A stretch of DNA of 64,000 bases from Diphasiastrum complanatum (Eukaryota > Streptophyta > Lycopodiopsida > Lycopodiales > Lycopodiaceae), in contig CM055102.1 in the NCBI GenBank assembly GCA_029204225.1, positions 34,836,585-34,900,584 of the forward strand, read 5' to 3'. The notes under the pieces are model-generated. The model saw only the letters and a list, made by a program, of their open reading frames with translations. It was not told the origin of the DNA and did no database searches. Position numbers and translations under genes: made by a program. Of the stretch, positions 56,700 to 64,000 are shown piece by piece; the first letter of the stretch is position 1, and the number at the start of each line of letters is the position of its first letter.

Positions 56700-58000
56700 T
56701 GAAGCATCAAGTCAAAGAAGGGTGCGGATTTGCATGCTCAATCCGAAGTAGGGAACCAACATAAACTCGGTAATAAGTCGAAACATGGACTTGTAATCCA
56801 TCATAGGCTCCCACATCATTCGAAAAAACTTCTTACCATAAGGACAATAAAAAAGAGTACCAAACTCTTTTGGCGTCACATCCTCCCAAACTTTACCATC
56901 AATGACTTGCTCACGTAGAATAGTCAATGTACCAACATCATGATGAAGAGTAAGTGTAGAACCAAAAAAATCAGCAAGAGGTACTGATTTTAAAGAGGCA
57001 TGTGCCTTCCCTTCGTAGTAAGACATTTGTTTGCTGTCCTGCAAAGTCTCCAATAGCCAACAAGGAACTATTATGGATTGTTCAACACTTTGCTGCCCAA
57101 AGTGTTCCCAACATGGACCATGTTGTCCATAGTCTTCTGCAGGCCGTTCCCGAAGCATAATGGACTGCTCATCATGTAAAATGGGCTGTAAATGACCAAA
57201 AGCAGATGACCGAACCTGTTGTCTAACGTTTTCATCATAAAAATTTGGCAAACTATCAAGAGATGCATCAACGATGGCTTCATCAAAGTTGTCCCTCGAA
57301 GAGGCATGGGATGACATAGAAGATTCTTCAAGTAATGAAAAATTCTCTCCAAACAAATGCTCGCTCTCAACACTTTGAACAAAAGTACTAATTGACACAT
57401 GTTGACTCCTTCCTCAATTAGTACAAAATGCTTCCAAAGAGTGCTCCCCGTGTGGAAGATCAACAAGAACCCAAGTGTGGTTCTTCATGAGTGAGTTATA
57501 CTCCTCTTGCATTGCATCCTCCCAACATTTTACTCCTTTGGCCTGCTCATAAAAAACAGGTTCTACTACACCATCCTCAATAAAAGTAGGAGCAAAATCA
57601 GAAAACCAGCAAATTCTACTGATTTAGTAGAGGCACGAGTCTTCCCTTCATAGAAATGATCCACTTTGCTGTCCTGCAAAGTCTGTAACAACCATTTAGG
57701 GACTGGTTTGGGCTGTCCAACAGCCTTACCTTTGTCAACACTTTGTTATCCAAAGTGTTCCGAATTTGAACCTTGCTGTCCAAAGTTTTCAACAGGCTGC
57801 TCTTCACCATAAATAGGCTCTTCTTGATGAACTATGGGCTGCAAACTTGAAGAAGCAGTGGGCTGTCCACTAGAAGTAGATGGCAGTCCCTCCTCTTCAT
57901 GATTAGATGGTGACACCAAATCTGGAAATACTTCAACATATGCATCATGGGGGAAGTCCCCTTTCATAACATGAGTGAGTGCAATATCATCGGAGGTCTT
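56700..58000 (-). pseudogene. Copia D linker and RT entry, internally duplicated
   Basis: Minus-strand reading from about 58000: LEETSDDIALTHVMK-type linker, Ser-rich, then EQAKGVKCWEDAMQEEYNSL and MKNHTWVLVDLP at about 57560-57440, the first part of RVT_2. A second copy of the same linker lies at about 57250-56980 (CWLLETLQDSKQMSYYEGKA versus WLLQTLQDSKVDHFYEGKT) and leads to a diverged RT-entry reading (EQVIDGKVWEDVTPKEFGTL). It ends at the LTR. Several stops. Confidence 0.7.
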
Positions 58001-58900
58001 TTCATCAAAATGAACATCACGACTCACTATGATCTTATTAGTATCCAAATTGAACAACCTGTAGCCCTTGCTTTCACTACTATAGCCAACAAAATGCACT
58101 TAACTCTTTTATCATCATGTTTGGATCGAAGCTTATCGGGAATGAAAGAATAAGCCGTGCAACCAAAGATGCGAAAGTGAAAAACCTTGGGCTTCTTACC
58201 ATACCAAACTTCATATGGAGTCAATACCTTCAAGGCCTTAGTAGGACAACGAATGCTAATGTATGCCGCTGTTATGACCGCTTCTGCCCAAAACTTATGA
58301 GGCAGGCCCTTTGCCTTAAGCATGCATCGAGCCATCTCCGTAATAGTGCGATTCTTCCTTTCGGCAACACCATTTTGTTGAGGTGTATAAGGAGTTGTCA
58401 TTTGATGTTGTATTCCTTCGCTTCGAAGATAAGCACCGAACTTAGTCTTAATATATTCCTCTCCTCGATCGGTGCGTAAGATGTTCAAAGAGTGCCCAAA
58501 CTAATTTTCTATCATTGCTAGAAAATCCTTAAAGCGTTCAAATACTTCAGATTTTGCCATCATAGGATAAATCCAAGTAAATCTAGAAAGGTCATCAATA
58601 AAAGTAACAAAGTACTTACACCTTCCAATGAATTCGGTCCTCATTGGATCAAACACGTCACTATGAACCAAATCGAACTTGCCACCAACTCGAATAGTTC
58701 CATCAATTGGAAAAGCTTGCCTTTGAAAAGTATGCATCCTTTGCATACATGTCCTTTGGAATGCTCAATATTAGGAATGTCTTCAACCATATTGAATCTC
58801 TTCAACATCTTCAAGCTAGAAAAGTTGAGATGTCCATACCTAGCATGAAATTCAGCAATAGTGTAAGTTTGTTGGGGACAGACATTGACACCATGTGAAA
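58001..58900 (-). pseudogene. Copia D GAG-pre-integrase and integrase
   Basis: KCMHTFQRQAF-like Cys/His region and FDLVHSDVFDPMR (first Asp, about 58660), FIDDLSRFTWIYPMMAKSEV, LRTDRGEEYIKT (second Asp, about 58475), and GVAERKNRTITEMARCMLKA (Glu, about 58375), then PYEVWYGKKPKVFHFRIFGC. The DDE residues survive. One stop (TAG at about 58500) separates two open parts. Confidence 0.88.
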
Positions 58901-58959
58901 CTTCATGAGGGTGACATAATTTATCTCAAGCTTGGTTTTGCTAAGCGTTGCTTTGTATA

Positions 58960-59240
58960 GGGACAACTTCCACTAAGAAGCTCACTCCACATTGTTATGG
59001 ACTTTTTAAGATACTTTAGCGTGTGAGTCATGTTGCTTGCTACTAGACATGCTATGATATAATTCACATGAGCTTTTTTACGTGTTGCTATTAAGGATGA
59101 GGCTCCTCGCAATGCTACCTTTATTGATGATCCAAAGCTCTTTCCTATTTTACCATTTGTTATTCTTCAGGTCAGGCTTCAATTTAGTCACCGCAAGTAG
59201 CAAGTGCAATTTTTGACTTAGTGAGATGGTTGACCTGTTG
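58960..59240 (+). pseudogene. Gypsy integrase C-terminal fragment
   Basis: Plus-strand reading: KLTPHCYGLFKIL, RVSHVACY, IIHMSFFTCCY, then DDPKLFPILPFVILQVRLQF, which follows the usual end of gypsy integrase (KLxPRYYGPFKIL, RVGxVAYxL, IHxVFHVS, then ILxVR). Decayed by stops. It abuts the truncated end of copia D. Confidence 0.6.
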
Positions 59241-59590
59241 AGGACACTATTTAGGGAGCCCATTGATGCTTTTTTTATCGTACACCATTGCATGCCCATA
59301 TTGAGGGCAACGTTTTTTCATTGTAGGAGTGTTATGGATACCTTGCCCATATTGGTGCCCTTTTTACTCATATGTTGGCCACAAGCCCTTTTTACTCATG
59401 TACAAGCTGAGGAGCCTTTTCTATTCAATTTCACTTTATGCTGGCACACAATTTTCCCTCCCTTTGACCGTTTTGAACCATTTAAAAGACATTCATTATT
59501 CATCTTTGGATATTGGTCTTGCTGGAGCTGTTCGTGTAAGAATGGTGAAAACCCCAACGAAGGTGATTTATAACTCCCTTGTCCTTCCAA

Positions 59591-59608
59591 AGAAGAAGAA
59601 GAAGAAGA
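59591..59608 (+). repeat. (AAG)n trinucleotide repeat
   Basis: Six AAG units. The minus-strand Ser-rich frame through here is low complexity, not a gene. Confidence 0.9.
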
Positions 59609-59789
59609 CATGGAAACAAGCGTTCTAAAAGGGAATCTCACAACACCAACTCCAAAGAACAAAAAGCTGTTTAGGCAGTATTACCACTCTATAAAGGATG
59701 GACAGATGTAAGAGATGCCTAAGTAGGTTCAAGGATGTGCACAAAGAAAAACTTGAGGTAACTCTTACCCTTTTGACTTTGATATTGAA

Positions 59790-60430
59790 TGGAGCACAAG
59801 AAACAAAGTATGGAAAGATGTGAGAGAATACAATGCTATCATCAAAAACTAGGCATTTCCAAAAGTAGCTAATGGGAGCTCATTTCAAAGTGGAAACGTC
59901 ATCAAATGGATGTGCAGCCAACTTTCTCAAATGGCACACAAGCAATTCATGTTTTGATAGCAACCTGAGGGGTTCATTGAGAAAGGCAAAGAGCACCTTC
60001 TTTCTAAGCTGAAAATGGCCTTATATGGTTTGAAGCACCATAACATGGTACACAAGGAGATAAATGAGCATTTTTGAAGAGCACCTTCAATCTAAATCTG
60101 TATGTATCAGAAAGAATGTAGAAAACGGGATAGCTATAGCAATATATATGATGATATGTGGATGACTCGACTGGTAGAAGAAACAATCAAGATATGATAT
60201 AGGACACTAAGCATGATATATCAAAGGCTTTTGAGAATTCGGCTTGAGAGCCTATGTTGTGGAGGCACAGTGATGGTATTTTTATTTCTCAAAATAAGTA
60301 TACACAGGAGCTGCTGGATGGATTTAATGTGTATGAAAGTAAACCAATCTCTGTACCTATGAATGCTGGAGTAGAGTTATCTACAAGATGGTCAGTCAGA
60401 AGATGCCAGTGTCAAACTAATCAGGAGCCT
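59790..60430 (+). pseudogene. Copia RT fragment
   Basis: Highly degraded plus-strand RVT_2: MDVQPTFSNGTQAIHV-like, KAKSTFFLS-like, LKMALYGLKHH, YVDD-like bases near 60155, then GIFISQNKYTQELLDGF and NVYESKPISVPMNAG (60280-60370). Frames change often. From 60470 to 61780 I see no gene. Confidence 0.75.
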
Positions 60431-61784
60431 AGTTCCCCTGACCATAACTCTGCTAGATGATTGTTGTGTGCTTCATGCTGGAAGTCAATTTTATGTCATG
60501 TCCCAAAGAGACATCGGAAAGCAACCAAGAAGATACCTGAAAAATAATCAATATTTTCCTAACACTCTTGATGATTATTTGGTTTTTTCTGACTCCTATC
60601 TACTCTCTATGCTTTATAAAACTTTCTGTACATAAACTTCATGGTAAAGATGTTCGCATAATCTCTTGAGGACAACAATATTCATCTTAACTTCTTTTCT
60701 TTTCTTTGCTTCGTCTTTGTGTGGTACTGGATTTTTATGAAGTTAGTATAACTCTGATTCTCACATCAAATTGGTGTAGCCTCTATCTGATGCCCTTCTA
60801 CATCTCTCAAAGCCCTTCTCAGCCAAATTTCCTCTCGAGTTGCCGGTTGTCGCTAATCCATGATCAGTTTTAATTTACGTTAGTGCTATTGTTCTTGCTT
60901 TTCTAAAATCTAAGTAGTTTGGGAATCTGTTGAATCTAAGTCTTTAGCCCAATCAAGAACAAAAGCCTAGGATTTTCATTCCATTGACCTTTTATTCTCT
61001 ATGCAAAAAATCAGTGTTCCCTTCATGTATTGTCTCTATGTTGGATTGTGCCACGCATGCCATGTCAGTAGTAAGCAATTGAGCCTGCAGTCAGATCATC
61101 ATTACTTGAAAAGTAAATCAAAAGGCAACATGACAGGATGGGTACATTGTTCCAAAGTATCGCTATTCAAAAGGTTTCGAATCAAGAAACTAATGGCAGA
61201 TTTTTTTTCCTTTTTCAGTTTTGTTTTCTGATTTTGTTGGTTTTCGAGTTTTTTGAGGGGTATTATGTAAAGGTTCACTACAATTTTAATTAAAAGTCAA
61301 ATCTTCATAGTTCTTAATCACCTTTGAGTTAGATTGTATCATTGTAGTAAGTTCCCAAATAAACTGAATCACAGAATGTGGTACCTGTACCACTGCAGTT
61401 CCTATCTGGTCCTGGCTAAATTTTGATTACATATAAGTTCCAACCCTCAACATTCCTAGTGTTTTTTTCCAATTCGAATCAGCTGGGAATTATGGCCTAC
61501 AGCGAGACTGCAAGCCATATAGGCAGAGTATGTGATGAGTTTTAAAGAACAATCTATCCAGCTCACTTCATGTATACACAGATGCTGTATTACTATTGTT
61601 ATGTTCAATAGACAAATCGCAACTGTTTGTGTTTACAAATATGCATTTTTCTGTTTCTCCTATTTCTATTTCATTTTCCTGCAAAATGAGTACAACAACA
61701 TCCCAAAGCAGCTAATGTTGAATAATTCCAACTTCAGCAATCAGCCAAAACGTCACTTTATGTACCTCGAATGGACATTACAAC

Positions 61785-61940
61785 CTGTCCAATGGTGTAT
61801 GATTCTGTTAGAAGGAAGCATTCAGCATTTTTTTTCCTTGTGAATTGTAATCCTTCTCCATCAGCATCTCTCTGGAGATCCAGATATGTGTCAGAAAATT
61901 TCATGCTCGGATAAGCTAAATCAAAAGAAAAGAAGTCGCC
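61785..61940 (-). other. Candidate orphan exon (156 bp)
   Basis: On the minus strand an open stretch of 52 codons, DFFSFDLAYPSMKFSDTYLD then RDADGEGLQFTRKK, is bounded by TTATAG| (acceptor-like) and CAG|GTTGTAA (donor-like). Composition is protein-like, but I do not recognise the protein and no neighbouring exon is found. Confidence 0.25.
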
Positions 61941-62399
61941 CTATAACACAAAATGAACTTAATGGTAGAATTTTAAAAAGCCTAATTCCATTTTATTCAT
62001 TGGAGATTTTAGATTATTGAACTGACGTCATACACTAACATTCAGTGTCAGAGAAGAAGAGAGGGAGATTCTCTTTATAGCATCCACTGAGACTAGTGTA
62101 TCTATTTGTGAAATTAGAATATATCCAATTTCACAAATTTATATAGAGAAGTCAGTGATGTCATAAGGTAAACCTTAGAAACAATATACGAGCAACTCAA
62201 AAAGTCAAAGGATCTAAGTCAAAACAACAATAAAAAATTCAATAAACAAAAAATCTTAGCCAAATAGCATTGCTTATGTCTCATCAGTACCCAAGCATAA
62301 GTAGCTAACTGGATTTCGAAAGAATCCGGATTCTCTTGGGTAGACCCAGTGTTGACTAAGAAGCAAAAGACAATCAGTAAGAAGAAAGAAAAAATAGTA

Positions 62400-62542
62400 A
62401 TAATTTAAATAAAATGAGATTCAAAAATAAAATTTATAAATTAAATCTGATTAAAAATAAAATAAAAACAAAACATAAAATGAAAATACATAAGAACTAG
62501 GATCATAATGTGTATACGAGTTACTAAAACAAAGACAAAATA
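62400..62542 (-). other. AT-rich tail downstream of Penelope-type RT
   Basis: Lying 3' of the RT frame on the minus strand. A-rich in + orientation. It probably represents the 3' UTR of the element. No GIY-YIG domain is seen. Confidence 0.4.
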
Positions 62543-63900
62543 CTAGAAACAAAGCGGGCTCCTAGGCTCTCCACTTTTCTGGATTCTATGATTAATCATC
62601 TTAAACATACCATGAGCTGAAACACCAAAGATAAAACCAAAAGAGTCTAAAACAGTTCGAACTTTTCTCATGATTTTCTTAAACGTGTAACCCTTATGGA
62701 GTAACAAAATGATTAGATTGCTTGACTGGTCTACAAAAGCATCTCTACTAGTACAAAGACGAGAAAACCTGTAGAACTGAGAAGTGATCACTTCATATTT
62801 AACAGAATCTGAAATATTTGAAGAAACATGAGGCATGCGAATTATGTTCAAGTTACTATATTCTGGCTGCAGCCTTTTATCAAAAATATCAACCAATAAA
62901 CCGGACCTACCCTGGCTTATAGAAAGGTCTAAAAAATTGCACTTATCATCACTAGTTGTACGATTAAGTTCACATGAGTCTTTAGGATAGATTCCTCCAC
63001 CAAAAACGTTAGGGTCTTTATATACAAAACTACCAAAATTAGGAAGATCAGGAACAAATAAGTCATCAATATATCTTCTAACATGAGCTAATTTATGCAA
63101 TAAGATGGGACAAGTACCACAAGAAACTAATCTTTGCATAAATTCAAATTCATAAGAGAAGGTAAAAGTTAGCTAGATGAACAGCACAATTAGTACCCAT
63201 GGGAGTACCTATCGTTTGTTGAAAAAGCGAATCACCTAGAGAAATATGCAAGTTATCCAAGAGAAAGTGCAGCCAAGAACAAACATCTTCAACATCAACT
63301 ATTTTAGTAAATCTTTTCTTCTTTGAATCGACATCTTGATTTTTGTTCTTAAGCCAACAAAACTCAAAATGCAAAGCACTCTTTTCAACTTTTAAAGCTT
63401 TGCATCGAGTGTCCTTTAGTTTATTGCTAAAAACATCTCGAATTAGCTTGTTAACACGAAACTTCAAATCTTCCAAATTGATTTTAGTGTAAAGTGTTGT
63501 GAAGTCATAGGTTTGAAGAAGCATACGTTGGGTCTTTTCTTCTAAAGTACGAGAGGAGTTGAAAAACTTTATTACTTCTATATTACCTACATAATCGTTT
63601 AAAATCCAATTACAACTAACAGGAACATCTGCATCCTTAAGTAAGTTTATCCAAAGCTCATTAATAGAAGGAAGCAATGCTTTGAAGCAACTACTTAGCC
63701 ACTTAGAAAGGTCATTCAACGTAGTTTTATAGGCTGCTGCAATAAACCTAGGCCTTTTAGGAACTTAATGAAATTTCCATGCAGCACAAAGAAAAGGAAG
63801 ATTTGGGTAACAATTAAAGTTATAAGAATGACAAAAATCTTGATGGTATTTTATTACACTCATAGTTGAAAGAGAACAAACGTTATATGTTCCTACTGGA
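62543..63900 (-). pseudogene. Penelope-type reverse transcriptase, nearly intact
   Basis: Minus-strand RT. From high to low coordinates: NFNCYPNLPFLCAAWKFH then a stop (about 63770), AAYKTTLNDLSKWL, then 63719-63150 with NDYVGNIEVIKF, YDFTTLYTKI (first catalytic Asp, about 63500), and TIGTPMGTNCAVHLANFY (about 63190). One frameshift near 63150 leads to 63139-62543 with HVRRYIDDLFV (catalytic YIDD, about 63075), LDLSISQGRSGLL and the C-terminal QFYRFSRLC. The motifs (LYTxI, PMGTNCA, RYIDD, FLDLxI) fit an RT of Penelope-like type. No endonuclease domain follows the RT. The N-terminus runs off the window at 64000. Confidence 0.72.
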
Positions 63901-64000
63901 GAATGGACTTCATTTAATAACGATTCCAAATAGAATTTCTTGCAAATTTATACAAAATTGTTTGAGCATTTATCCACATACGATATGACAAAACGTCTAT

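Larger units (their letters stand above)
56066..58920 (-). mobile_element. Copia element D, 3' part, minus strand
   Basis: A 5'-truncated minus-strand copia element: GAG-pre-integrase and integrase, a long linker, the first few motifs of RT, and one LTR (56071-56533). RNase H and most of RT are absent. The flank GGTTC (56066-56070) is the candidate target duplication, with no partner because the other end is truncated at about 58920. The element sits upstream of the LPAT exons. Confidence 0.8.

Noticed and set aside
59226-59662. Open frames on both strands near 59.3-59.6 kb
   Set aside because: One is Ser-rich from an AAG repeat, the other has no motif and overlaps a gypsy integrase remnant.
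61532-61843. 103-codon plus-strand frame
   Set aside because: Composition Cys/Phe/Tyr-rich as expected for AT-rich non-coding DNA; no motif.

Overview
The window is a stretch of nuclear DNA from a land plant. It is AT-rich and dominated by decayed, nested LTR retrotransposons, with parts of two ordinary plant genes. One is a class II LATERAL ORGAN BOUNDARIES DOMAIN (LBD) transcription factor gene (29873-30997, + strand). The other is the 3' part of a plastid lysophosphatidic acid acyltransferase gene (LPAT1/ATS2 type, about 55756-53551, - strand). Both have GT-AG introns and families found across land plants. A Penelope-type reverse transcriptase lies at the right end. The dense relics and the Penelope-type RT fit a large-genome non-flowering plant such as a fern, lycophyte or gymnosperm. 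That placement is inference; the sequence alone does not settle it.

Layout. 1-600: Ty3/gypsy protease fragment. 978-4205: degenerate chromovirus pol with chromodomain and 3' LTR. 4206-6560: end of a second Ty3/gypsy element, with an unrecognised ORF behind a truncated integrase, then its LTR. 6560-10790: minisatellite, very long (TC)n/(GA)n tracts, two primer-binding sites complementary to tRNA-Asp and a 145-170 bp tandem array, which together look like leaders of Tat/Athila-like elements. 10790-16020: Ty1/copia element A with both LTRs, the 3' one truncated. 16021-20640: fragments, including a minus-strand copia integrase and a minus-strand chromovirus. 20919-22542: unrecognised ORFs, partly coiled-coil. 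22640-25540: copia element B. 25540-28600: LTR-like and unique DNA.

28600-31000: the LBD gene, with a GC-rich promoter carrying five perfect CACGTG G-boxes and a CT-rich leader. 31000-37370: AT-rich DNA with small tandem duplications and no gene I can support. 37375-38970: copia RT scraps and a minus-strand chromovirus 3' end with LTR. 39183-41870: Ty3/gypsy gag-protease. 41875-49010: a copia element (E, minus strand) with both LTRs and a perfect 5-bp target-site duplication, its own interior disrupted. 49016-49345: gypsy integrase tail. 49350-51000: copia element G (LTR, gag, protease). 51050-53540: no gene seen.

53551-55756: LPAT exons. 56071-58920: copia element D (3' LTR and pol remnant, minus strand) lying upstream of the LPAT exons, probably in an intron or the 5' region. 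58960-60460: gypsy integrase and copia RT scraps. 60470-62540: little recognisable. 62543-64000: Penelope-type RT, minus strand, running off the window.

The retroelements show several rounds of insertion: E lies between gypsy-derived flanks, and E carries an inserted block of its own. The two host genes are functionally independent: nitrogen/organ-boundary transcriptional control for LBD class II, and plastid phosphatidic acid synthesis for LPAT.
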